A DNA stretch of 64,000 bases from Acidobacteriota bacterium (lineage in GTDB: Bacteria; Acidobacteriota; Blastocatellia; Pyrinomonadales; Pyrinomonadaceae). Under the pieces are notes generated by a model, which saw nothing but the letters and a program-made list of their open reading frames with translations, made no database searches and was not told the DNA's origin. Both the position numbers and the translations under genes were made by a program. The stretch is from positions 124,001 to 188,000 of the forward strand of contig JAFAZX010000064.1 of assembly GCA_019239425.1 (NCBI GenBank). Direction: 5' to 3'. Shown here piece after piece: positions 7,324 through 15,508 of the stretch (position 1 is its first letter; every line of letters begins with the position of its first letter).

Positions 7324-10300
7324 TTGGCATCTTCAGAGTCTCCCGTCTTTTACGACCCCGAAGGGCGCCGCTGGCGGCGCACGCGCTGGACTTGGTTCGC
7401 CGCGGCGGTCGCCGCGACGGCCGTCGTCGGCGTCTTCGTCACGAGCGTCCTCGTCAACCCGCTGCTGCCCGCGCTCAACCTCAGACCTTTAACGGCATTG
7501 CCCAACGCGGGCGACGCCGCGGCCCCGCGCCCGACGCCGCCCATCACAACGCGCCGCGGCCTCGCGCTCCACAAGGCTCAGCAGGAGCTTCAACAGGCGC
7601 TCGCCAAAACGAGCGTCGTCCCCGCCAGGCGACCTGCGCAACTGCCGGTCGCGCCGCCGCCGTCGCCGCACCCGCCCTTGAACCCGCAAACGGCCGGCGC
7701 GACGAAGCCGCTCGCCATCGGCTTCTACGTCAACTGGGACGATTCGAGCTACGCCTCGCTCAAGCGCAACCTCGCGCAGCTCGACTGGGTCGTGCCCGAG
7801 TGGGTGCGTTTGCAGGACGGCGCAGACCCCCTTGTGCGCGACATACACCGCCCGGCGCTCGACCTCCTGCGGCGCGAGCGGCCCGAACTGCCCATCATCC
7901 CGCTCGTGCAGAACTACCAGAACGAGCTGTGGAACCCGGGCCTGCTCGCGCGCGCCGTCGCCACCGAAGAGTCGCGCGGGCGTCTGGTCAAGTCGCTCTT
8001 CCAACTCGTCGACGAGAACAAGTTCGGCGGCGTCTGCATCGACTTCGAGGAGGTGCCGACCGCCTCGCAGGAGAATTTGAAGCGCTTCATGCGCGAGCTG
8101 CACGAGGCCTTCGGCCCGCGCGGCTTCGTCGTCGCGCAGGCCGTCCCCTTCGACGACTCGGACTGGGACTACCCCGCGTACGCGGCCCTGAGCGACTACC
8201 TCATCCTGATGGGCTACGACGAGCACTGGGAGTCGAGCGTGCCCGGCAGCATCGCGGGCGAGGGCTGGTTCGAGCGCACGCTCGCGCAGCGCATGTCGGA
8301 ACTCGACCCCGCGAAGACCATCGTCGCCGTCGGCAACTACGGCTACGACTGGAGCGACCGCGAGACGGAAGCCACCGAGGTCACGTTTCAGGAGGCGGTG
8401 CTCTCCGCGCGCGACTCGGACGCCGAGATCAAGTTCGACGGCCGGACGCGCAACCCCTTCTTCTCTTACGAGGAGGAGGACGGCTCGAAGCACACCGTCT
8501 GGTTCCTCGACGCCGTCTCGGCCTACAACCAGCTGCGCGCGGTGGACGCGTATCACACGGCCGGCGTCGCGCTCTGGCGGCTCGGCTCCGAAGACCCTTC
8601 GCTCTGGTCTGTCTTCGGTAACAAGGACGCCGCCTCGACCGACGGCCTGAAGACGATACGCTACGGCTACGACGTGGACTTCGACGGCATGGGCGAAATC
8701 CTCCAGGTCGTCGCCGAGCCGCGCGACGGCGCGCGCGAGTTCACACTCGACGAAAGCTCGAAGCAGATCGAGGACGAGAAGTACACGGCCACGCCCTCCT
8801 CCTACGTAATCCGCCGCGCCGGCTACCACCCCGGCCTCGTCGCGCTGACCTTCGACGACGGCCCCGACCCCGCCTGGACGCCGCGCATCCTCGACATCCT
8901 CAAGCAGGAGCAGGTGCCGGCCACCTTCTTCATCATCGGCGAGAACGGGCAGCAGAACCCGGAGCTCGTCCGCCGCATCGTGGCCGAAGGGCACGACATC
9001 GGCAACCACACCTTCACGCACCCGAACCTCGGCGAGATACCGGGCCGCCTCGTAGACCTTGAGCTAACCGCCACGCAGCGCCTCATCGAATCGGAGACCG
9101 GCCGCTCGACCACGCTCTTCCGCCCGCCCTACTTCGGCGACGCCGAGCCGGAGACGCCCGACGAGGTCGGCCCGGCCGTCCGCGCGAAGCATTTGGGTTA
9201 TCTCACGGTCGGCCTGCGCGTAGACCCCGACGACTGGGACCAGCCGCGCGCCACCGCCGACGTGATCGTGCAGAAGACGATTGAAGGCGTCACCAGCAAA
9301 GACCCGGACGCAAGCGGGCAGATCGTCCTGCTGCACGACGGCGGCGGCGACCGCGGGCAGACCATCGAAGCGCTGCCGCGTCTCATTAAAGAGCTGCGCG
9401 CGCGCGGCTACAGGTTCGTGACGACGACCGAGCTGGCGGGCCTGACGCGCGACCAGTCGATGCCGCCGCTCGCGCAGGACAAGGGGCTCGTGGCGAACGC
9501 GGACGCCGTCACCTTCTTCACGCTCTCGACGCTCGGCTGGCTCGTGCAGTGGCTCTTCCTCGTCGGCATCGTGCTGGGCCTGGGGCGCATCGCCATCATT
9601 GGCACGCTCGCGCTCGCGCAGTGGTTCCGCGCGCGCCGCCGCGCCGGGACGCACTTCGGGGAAGGGCACAGCCCCTTCATCTCGGTCGTCGTCCCGGCCT
9701 ACAACGAAGAGCGCGTCATCGCGCAGACTGTCCGGAGCCTGCTCGCGTCGCGCTACGACAGTTTCGAAATCATCGTCGTGGACGACGGCTCGCCCGACCG
9801 CACGAGCGAGGTCGTCCGCGCCGAGTTCGGCGGAGAGCCGCGCGTCCGCCTCTACACGAAGGAGAACGCGGGCAAGGCCGAGGCGCTCAACTACGGCCTC
9901 AGGCGCGCGCGGGGCGAGGTCGTCATCGGGCTCGACGCCGACACCGTCTTCGAGCCGGAGACTCTGGCCGCGCTCGCGCACCGCTTCGAAGACCGGAGCG
10001 TGGGGGCCGTCGCGGGGAACGCGAAGGTCGGCAACCGCATCAACGTCGTCACGCGCTGGCAGGCGCTCGAATACGTCACCTCGCAGAACATGGACAGGCG
10101 CGCCTTCGCCTCGCTCAACTGCATCACGGTCGTCCCCGGCGCGGTCGGCGCTTGGCGGCGCGAGCTGCTGGAGCAGGTCGGCGGCTTCTCCTCAGACACC
10201 CTGGCCGAAGACCAGGACTTAACGCTGCGCGTGCGCAGACTCGGCTACAAGATCGGCTACTCGGAAAGGGCCGTCGCGTGGACTGAAGCGCCCGACACCC

Positions 10301-10803
10301 TGCGCGCGCTGGCGAAGCAGCGCTTCCGCTGGGCTTACGGCACGCTGCAGTGCATGTGGAAGCACAAGGGCGCGCTGCTGCGCCCGCGCTACGGGACGCT
10401 CGGCCTCTTCGCCATGCCGAACGTCTGGATATTTCAGATCGTCTTCCCGCTCGTCTCGCCGGTGATGGACTTGATGCTGGCGTGGAGCCTCGTGAACGCC
10501 GTCCTCCAGCGCTGGCAGCACGGCGAGGAGTACGCCGGCTCGAACCTCAAGCAGATACTCTTCTACTACGCGCTCTTCCTCGCCGTGGACTGGCTCTCGG
10601 CCGCCTTCGCCTTCCTGCTGGAAAAACGCGAGCAGTGGTCGCTTTTGTGGTGGCTCTTCCTGCAGCGTTTCTGCTATAGACAAGTCATGTACTACGTCAT
10701 GGTAAAGTCTGTCCTGACGGCGCTCAGCGGCGCGGCGGTCGGCTGGGGCAAGCTCGAGCGGAAGGCGACCGTGGCGGCGCGCGCTTCAGAAGTTCAAACC
10801 TGA
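7324..10803 (+). CDS. GH18-like + polysaccharide deacetylase + GT2 fusion protein
   Basis: A 1159-aa membrane protein joining three activities. After an N-terminal membrane segment (about residues 15-45), residues about 125-440 are a GH18-like domain with the catalytic-type strand GGVCIDFEE. Residues about 500-700 are a NodB deacetylase (LTFDDGPD, HDIGNHTFTHP, FRPPYFGD). A membrane segment follows (about 725-770), then a family 2 processive glycosyltransferase (VVPAYNEE, VVDDGS, GLDADT, EDQDLTLRVRR, and the QRFRW product-binding motif), with more helices at the C-terminus. The order suggests a polymer such as poly-N-acetylglucosamine that is made and exported by the GT2 part and trimmed and deacetylated outside. 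The chosen start is TTG at 7324, after GGAAGGAAGG; the longer frame from 7180 runs into the inverted repeat. Confidence 0.85.
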   Translation: MASSESPVFYDPEGRRWRRTRWTWFAAAVAATAVVGVFVTSVLVNPLLPALNLRPLTALPNAGDAAAPRPTPPITTRRGLALHKAQQELQQALAKTSVVPARRPAQLPVAPPPSPHPPLNPQTAGATKPLAIGFYVNWDDSSYASLKRNLAQLDWVVPEWVRLQDGADPLVRDIHRPALDLLRRERPELPIIPLVQNYQNELWNPGLLARAVATEESRGRLVKSLFQLVDENKFGGVCIDFEEVPTASQENLKRFMRELHEAFGPRGFVVAQAVPFDDSDWDYPAYAALSDYLILMGYDEHWESSVPGSIAGEGWFERTLAQRMSELDPAKTIVAVGNYGYDWSDRETEATEVTFQEAVLSARDSDAEIKFDGRTRNPFFSYEEEDGSKHTVWFLDAVSAYNQLRAVDAYHTAGVALWRLGSEDPSLWSVFGNKDAASTDGLKTIRYGYDVDFDGMGEILQVVAEPRDGAREFTLDESSKQIEDEKYTATPSSYVIRRAGYHPGLVALTFDDGPDPAWTPRILDILKQEQVPATFFIIGENGQQNPELVRRIVAEGHDIGNHTFTHPNLGEIPGRLVDLELTATQRLIESETGRSTTLFRPPYFGDAEPETPDEVGPAVRAKHLGYLTVGLRVDPDDWDQPRATADVIVQKTIEGVTSKDPDASGQIVLLHDGGGDRGQTIEALPRLIKELRARGYRFVTTTELAGLTRDQSMPPLAQDKGLVANADAVTFFTLSTLGWLVQWLFLVGIVLGLGRIAIIGTLALAQWFRARRRAGTHFGEGHSPFISVVVPAYNEERVIAQTVRSLLASRYDSFEIIVVDDGSPDRTSEVVRAEFGGEPRVRLYTKENAGKAEALNYGLRRARGEVVIGLDADTVFEPETLAALAHRFEDRSVGAVAGNAKVGNRINVVTRWQALEYVTSQNMDRRAFASLNCITVVPGAVGAWRRELLEQVGGFSSDTLAEDQDLTLRVRRLGYKIGYSERAVAWTEAPDTLRALAKQRFRWAYGTLQCMWKHKGALLRPRYGTLGLFAMPNVWIFQIVFPLVSPVMDLMLAWSLVNAVLQRWQHGEEYAGSNLKQILFYYALFLAVDWLSAAFAFLLEKREQWSLLWWLFLQRFCYRQVMYYVMVKSVLTALSGAAVGWGKLERKATVAARASEVQT

Positions 10804-10822
10804 ACAGTTAAAACTCAAGTCG

Positions 10823-12217
10823 ATGGACAACAGAGACGACTCCGTGCGTGAGGACGGCGGGCGGCTGTTGCGACGCCTCGGGCTGGTGCAGGCGACGGCG
10901 CTGAACATGTCGAACATGATCGGCGTCGGGCCTTTCATCACGATCCCTCTGCTGATGACGGCGCTCGGCGGGCCGCAGGCGATGGTCGGCTGGGTCATCG
11001 CCGTGTTGATTGCCGTCTTCGACGGGATGATCTGGAGCGAGCTGGGCGCGATGATGCCCGGCTCGGGCGGCTCCTACCTCTACTTGCGCGAAGCCTTCGG
11101 GCGCGAGTCTTTGGGCCGCCTGATGGCCTTCCTCTTCATCTGGCAGTTCATCCTGAGCGGCCCGCTGGAGATCGCCTCGGGCTACATCGGCTTCGCCAAG
11201 TACGCGGGCTACATCTGGCGCGGCCTGACGCCGGCGGGGACGCTGCTCATCGCCGTGGGCGTCGGGCTCGTCAACATCGCTTTGCTCTACCGGCGCATCA
11301 CCTTCGTCGGCAAGCTGACGGTCGCGCTCTGGGCGGGGACGCTCCTCACCACGCTCGCCGTCATCGTCACCGGCGCGTTCCACTTCGACCCTAAGCTCGC
11401 CTTCGACTTCCCGCCGCACGCCTTCGACTTCTCGCTCGGCTTCCTCTTCGGACTCGGCGCGGCCACGCGCATCGGCGTCTACGACTACCTCGGCTACTAC
11501 GACGTCTGCTACATCGCCGACGAGGTGAAGGAGCCGGGCCGCGTCATCCCGCGCTCGATCATCATCAGCGTCCTCTGCGTGGCCGTCATCTATTTCGCCA
11601 TCAACCTCTCGATCATCGGCGTCGTGCCGTGGCGCGACTTCGTGCCGGCCGACGCGCGGCCCGACTCGGACTTCGTCGTCTCAATCTTCATGGAGCGGAT
11701 TTACGGGCGCGGGGCGGCGACCGTCTTCACGGCGATGGTCTTGTGGACGGCGTTCGGGTCGGTCTTCGCGCTACTGCTCGGCTACTCGCGCATCCCTTAC
11801 GCGGCGGCGCTCGACGGGTACTTCTTCAAGGTCTTCGGCCGCCTGCACCGGACGAAGAACTTCCCGCACGTCTCGCTGCTCGCCATCGGCGCCATCTCGA
11901 TTCTGTGCAGCCTCTTCTCGCTCGGGATGGTGATAGACGCGCTGATTACGACGCGCATCCTCGTCCAGTTCATCGGTCAGGTCTTCGCCGTCATCTTGCT
12001 GAGAAGGCGCGAGCCCGAGCGGCCGCGGCCTTACCGCGTGTGGCTGTACCCTCTGCCGAACCTCCTGGCGCTCGTCGGCTGGGTCTTCGTCTTCGCGACG
12101 ACCGACTGGCAGGTGATTCTCTTCGGGCTGGGCACGCTCGTGGCGGGTCTGATATTTTTCCTCATCTGGGCGAGCCGCACACGCCGCTGGCCGTTCGCCG
12201 AAACGTCAAGTTTATGA
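10823..12217 (+). CDS. APC-family amino acid permease
   Basis: A 464-aa integral membrane transporter with about 12 predicted helices. The first helix carries the APC hallmark NMSNMIGVGPFITIPLLM, where the GxG break forms part of the substrate site in this superfamily. Members import amino acids, amines or related compounds with protons, or exchange them. The gene starts 20 nt after the GH18/deacetylase/GT2 gene and its stop overlaps the next start in an ATGA, so the three genes are probably co-transcribed. Its substrate could relate to amino-sugar or peptide breakdown products, but this is inferred only from position. Confidence 0.85.
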   Translation: MDNRDDSVREDGGRLLRRLGLVQATALNMSNMIGVGPFITIPLLMTALGGPQAMVGWVIAVLIAVFDGMIWSELGAMMPGSGGSYLYLREAFGRESLGRLMAFLFIWQFILSGPLEIASGYIGFAKYAGYIWRGLTPAGTLLIAVGVGLVNIALLYRRITFVGKLTVALWAGTLLTTLAVIVTGAFHFDPKLAFDFPPHAFDFSLGFLFGLGAATRIGVYDYLGYYDVCYIADEVKEPGRVIPRSIIISVLCVAVIYFAINLSIIGVVPWRDFVPADARPDSDFVVSIFMERIYGRGAATVFTAMVLWTAFGSVFALLLGYSRIPYAAALDGYFFKVFGRLHRTKNFPHVSLLAIGAISILCSLFSLGMVIDALITTRILVQFIGQVFAVILLRRREPERPRPYRVWLYPLPNLLALVGWVFVFATTDWQVILFGLGTLVAGLIFFLIWASRTRRWPFAETSSL

Positions 12218-14883
12218 AAACGTCTCCCTGCAAGTGTCTCCTTCTGCTGTTCGCCCTGAGCGTCACGGCGGCGGCGCAGGCCGCGCGCGTGCCGCTGCAT
12301 GAGGGTTGGCGGATACAGTCTTCGGCTCTGTTGAAGGAGAAGGGCGAGGCCATCTCGGCCGCGGGCTACAAGACGGCGGGGTGGCACGCGGCCGTCGTGC
12401 CTTCGACGGTCGTCGGCGCGCTCGTGGAGGACAAGACCTACCCGGACCCTTTCACGGGGATGAATCTCCGTCAGCTTCCCGGTTGCAGCTACCCCGTCGG
12501 CGCGAACTTCGCCAACCGGCCGATGCCCGACGACAGCCCTTACAACGTCTCCTGGTGGTACCGGACTGAGTTTCAGGTTCCGACCGCCGCCCGCGGGCGC
12601 AAGATTTGGCTCCACTTCGACGGCATCAACTACAGCGCGAATGTCTGGCTCAACGGCCGCAAGCTGGCCGACGCCGCAGACGTGGCCGGCTCCTACAGGC
12701 GCTACGAGTTCGACGTGACGGACTCTGTCGTGCGCGGCAAGCCGAACGCGCTCGCCCTCGAAGTCTTCGCGCCCAGGCCGGACGACCTCGCGCTGACCTG
12801 GGTCGACTGGAACCCGACGCCCCCCGACAAGATGATGGGACTCTGGCAGGGCGCATACCTTTCGACGAGCGGCCCGGTCACCGTCCGCCACCCGCAGGTC
12901 GTCACCAAACTCGACACACCCTCGCTCGACACGGCGCACCTCACGGTCTACGCCGAGCTTCACAACGCGACCGACCGGCCTGTGCAGGGAACGCTCCGCG
13001 GACGCATCGAGCAGATACAGTTCGCGCACGCCGTCAAGCTAGACCCGAACGAGACGCGCGTCGTCGGCTTCACCCCGGAAGAGTTCCGCCAGCTCAACCT
13101 CGCTCGGCCGCGCCTGTGGTGGCCCGCGAACCTCGGCGAGCCGAACCTCTACGACCTCGCGCTCGAGTTCGAGACCGGCGGGCAAGTCTCAGACCGGCAG
13201 GGCACGCACTTCGGCATCCGTGAAATCACGTCCGAGTTGGACAAGGACGGCCACCGCCTCTTCAAAGTCAACGGCCAGCGCGTGCTGATTCGCGGCGGCG
13301 GCTGGGCCGCGGACATCTTCATGCGCCACAGCCCGCGCCGCCTCGAAGACGAGTTGCGCTACGTCCGCGACATGCACCTCAACGCCATCCGCCTCGAAGG
13401 CCAGCTCGAATCCGACCACCTCTTCGAAGTGGCCGACCGCGAAGGCATCTTCGTGCTCGCCGGCTGGTGCTGTTGCAGCCACTGGGAGCACTGGAAGAAT
13501 AACGACGAGTACAAGGACGGCCCCGTCTGGGGGCCGGAGGATTACGTGGTGGCCGCCGCCTCTCTGACCGACCAGATCAAGCGCCTGCGCAACCACCCGA
13601 GCCTGCTCGTCTGGCTCAACGGCAGCGACAACCCGCCGCCCGCGGACGTGGAGAAGATGTACAACGACGTCCTCGTCAAAGAGCGCTGGCCCAACCCGGT
13701 GCTCTCGTCGGCGACGGCGAAGACGGCGGAGCTTTCGGGCGAGTCGGGCGTGAAGATGGAGGGGCCTTACGAGTGGGTGCCGCCCGTCTACTGGCTCGCG
13801 GACACGAAGCTCGGCGGCGCGCACGGCTTCGCCACCGAGGTCAGCCCCGGCCCCGCCGTCCCGCCCGCCGAGAGTCTGAGGAAGATGATCCCGGCCGGGC
13901 ACCTCTGGCCGATTGACGAGGTCTGGAACTTCCACGCGGGCGGCGGCCAGTTCAAGACGCTCGACGTTTTCACGAAGGCCATGAGCGCGCGCTACGGCGA
14001 GGCGAAGGGCCTGGAGGACTACGCGCAGAAGTCGCAGTTGATGGCCTACGAGGGGCAGCGCGCGATGTTCGAGGCGTTCGCGCGGAACCGCTACAACTCG
14101 ACCGGCGTCATCCAGTGGATGCTCAACAACGCGTGGCCGTCGCTCATCTGGCACCTCTACGACTACTACCTCCTGCCGGGCGGCGGCTACTTCGGCACGA
14201 AGCGCGCGTGCGAGCCCGTCCACGTCCAGTACTCTTACGACGACCGCTCCGTCGTCGCCGTCAACGACACGCGCCGGCCGCACGAGAAGCTGAAGCTGAC
14301 GGCGAGGCTCTACGACTTCAACCTCTCCGAGAAGTTCACGAAGACGACCGTGCTCGACCTGCCGGCCGACGCGAGCGTCAGCGCCTTCACCCTGCCGAAG
14401 CCGGAGGGCCTAACGCCGACCTACTTCCTCGACCTGCGGCTCGAAACGAGGGAGGGCGCGGTCGTCAGCTCGAACTTCTACTGGCTCTCGACGCAGGAGG
14501 ACGCGCTCGACTGGGAGCATTCGACCTGGTACTACACGCCCGCGAGCGCCTACGCGGACTACACGCAGCTCGCGAGCCTGCCGCCCGCCGCTTTGAACGT
14601 CTCGGGCAGGGTGGTGCGCCGCGGCGAAGACGAAGTCGCGCACGTCACCCTGGAGAACACGGGCCGCGGCCTCGCCTTCTTCGTCCGCCTGCAAGTGCAG
14701 CGCGGGCCGGGCGGCGAGGAGGTGCTGCCGGTCTTGTGGCAGGACAACTACGTCTCGCTCCTGCCCGGCGAGCGGCGCGAGGTGACGGCCCGTTACCGCG
14801 CCAGAGACCTGCAGGGCGCGCGCCCCTCGCTCGCCGTCGGCGGCTGGAACGTCCCCCTCAAACACCACGCGCTCACGCCCTAA
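12214..14883 (+). CDS. GH2 exo-beta-D-glucosaminidase-like glycosidase
   Basis: Secreted glycoside hydrolase family 2 protein (889 aa) with a signal peptide (MKTSPCKCLLLLFALSVTAA). The N-terminal jelly roll has PYNVSWWYRTEF and WLHFDGINYSANVWLNG. The TIM-barrel region has FKVNGQRVLIRGGGW and LVWLNGSDNPP; the D after S stands where an acid/base Glu is expected in many GH2 enzymes, and exo-beta-glucosaminidases are known for such S-D variants. The C-terminus is beta-sandwich. The layout resembles chitosan-type exo-beta-D-glucosaminidases, which release glucosamine from chitooligosaccharides. The start ATG overlaps the permease stop by four bases, which suggests translational coupling. Together with the upstream deacetylase/GT2 fusion this suggests turnover of a de-N-acetylated amino-sugar polymer. 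The exact substrate is not proven. Confidence 0.75.
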   Translation: MKTSPCKCLLLLFALSVTAAAQAARVPLHEGWRIQSSALLKEKGEAISAAGYKTAGWHAAVVPSTVVGALVEDKTYPDPFTGMNLRQLPGCSYPVGANFANRPMPDDSPYNVSWWYRTEFQVPTAARGRKIWLHFDGINYSANVWLNGRKLADAADVAGSYRRYEFDVTDSVVRGKPNALALEVFAPRPDDLALTWVDWNPTPPDKMMGLWQGAYLSTSGPVTVRHPQVVTKLDTPSLDTAHLTVYAELHNATDRPVQGTLRGRIEQIQFAHAVKLDPNETRVVGFTPEEFRQLNLARPRLWWPANLGEPNLYDLALEFETGGQVSDRQGTHFGIREITSELDKDGHRLFKVNGQRVLIRGGGWAADIFMRHSPRRLEDELRYVRDMHLNAIRLEGQLESDHLFEVADREGIFVLAGWCCCSHWEHWKNNDEYKDGPVWGPEDYVVAAASLTDQIKRLRNHPSLLVWLNGSDNPPPADVEKMYNDVLVKERWPNPVLSSATAKTAELSGESGVKMEGPYEWVPPVYWLADTKLGGAHGFATEVSPGPAVPPAESLRKMIPAGHLWPIDEVWNFHAGGGQFKTLDVFTKAMSARYGEAKGLEDYAQKSQLMAYEGQRAMFEAFARNRYNSTGVIQWMLNNAWPSLIWHLYDYYLLPGGGYFGTKRACEPVHVQYSYDDRSVVAVNDTRRPHEKLKLTARLYDFNLSEKFTKTTVLDLPADASVSAFTLPKPEGLTPTYFLDLRLETREGAVVSSNFYWLSTQEDALDWEHSTWYYTPASAYADYTQLASLPPAALNVSGRVVRRGEDEVAHVTLENTGRGLAFFVRLQVQRGPGGEEVLPVLWQDNYVSLLPGERREVTARYRARDLQGARPSLAVGGWNVPLKHHALTP

Positions 14884-14887
14884 AGGT

Positions 14888-14917
14888 CAGAACCGCTAGC
14901 TATCGCTCGCGGTTCTG
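14888..14917. terminator. Hairpin between converging genes
   Basis: Perfect 9-bp stem (CAGAACCGC / GCGGTTCTG) with a 12-nt loop, just after the GH2 stop and covering the last codons and stop of the response regulator on the other strand. It could end transcription from both sides, though neither side has a strong T-run. Its GGTCAGAACC start is shared with the inverted repeat at 182-272. Confidence 0.45.
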
Positions 14918-15322
14918 TTCATTGCGTGCGATGAGGGCCGCCAGCGTGGCCGTCAGGCGCTCCGTCTCAATCGGCTTGGTCATGAAGGCGTCGAAGCCCG
15001 CGGCGATGGCCTTGCCGCGCCACTCCCAGCGGTTGAGGGCCGTGCAGGCGATGAGGGGCACGTCCGTGAGCGCCGGCTCGCGTCGGATGAGGCGCGCCGC
15101 GTTGTAGCCGTCCAGTTCCGGCAGGCTCATGTCCATGATGATGGCGTCGGGCGGCTCGCGCAGAGCCTCCCCGACCGCCGCCAGCCCGTCGCCCGCCGTC
15201 GTCACCTCGTACCCTTCGGATTCGAGCAGCAGGCGCAAAAACTCGCGCGTGTCCGGCGCGTCCTCCACCAGCAGGACGCGGTACTTGGTACGTTTCGAAG
15301 GGCCGTGCGCGGGCCGGCTCAT
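14900..15322 (-). CDS. Stand-alone response regulator receiver protein
   Basis: A 140-aa protein made of a single receiver domain. All key residues are present: the acidic pair in VLLVEDAPDT, the phospho-acceptor Asp in AIIMDMSLPELDG, the switch Thr in LIACTAL, and the Lys in FMTKPIE. There is no DNA-binding or output domain, so it should act through protein contacts in a phosphorelay, like CheY, DivK or Spo0F-type proteins. No histidine kinase lies nearby, so its partner is encoded elsewhere. The gene stands alone between the GH2 gene and a large secreted protein. Confidence 0.9.
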   Translation of the reverse strand: MSRPAHGPSKRTKYRVLLVEDAPDTREFLRLLLESEGYEVTTAGDGLAAVGEALREPPDAIIMDMSLPELDGYNAARLIRREPALTDVPLIACTALNRWEWRGKAIAAGFDAFMTKPIETERLTATLAALIARNEQNRER

Positions 15323-15451
15323 ACGGCGCTCCCCCGTCTCCGTTTAAAACAGAAAAGTGCCAGGGGCCGCGGGCGGTTCCGGCCGCTTGTATCGTTAACC
15401 TTCATTGAGAGGCACACGCCGACGCCGCGGCGATTCCCATGCCAAGAGAGA

Positions 15452-15482
15452 CGGCGCGCGGACATCGCTCGTCCGCGCGCCG
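15452..15482 (-). terminator. Strong hairpin after the secreted beta-helix gene
   Basis: Perfect 12-bp GC-rich stem (CGGCGCGCGGAC / GTCCGCGCGCCG) with a 7-nt loop, 27 nt beyond the stop of the minus-strand gene ending at 15509. The sequence after the stem on that strand is only moderately T-rich (GTCTCTCTT). It probably acts as a terminator for that gene. Confidence 0.6.
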
Positions 15483-15508
15483 CCTGCGTACCTTGCCTCG
15501 CCTCGAAT

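Noticed and set aside
11629..12213. Long N-terminal extension of the GH2 enzyme
   Set aside because: It overlaps the permease gene in another frame and is Arg/Ala-rich; the ATG at 12214 starts a clear signal peptide.
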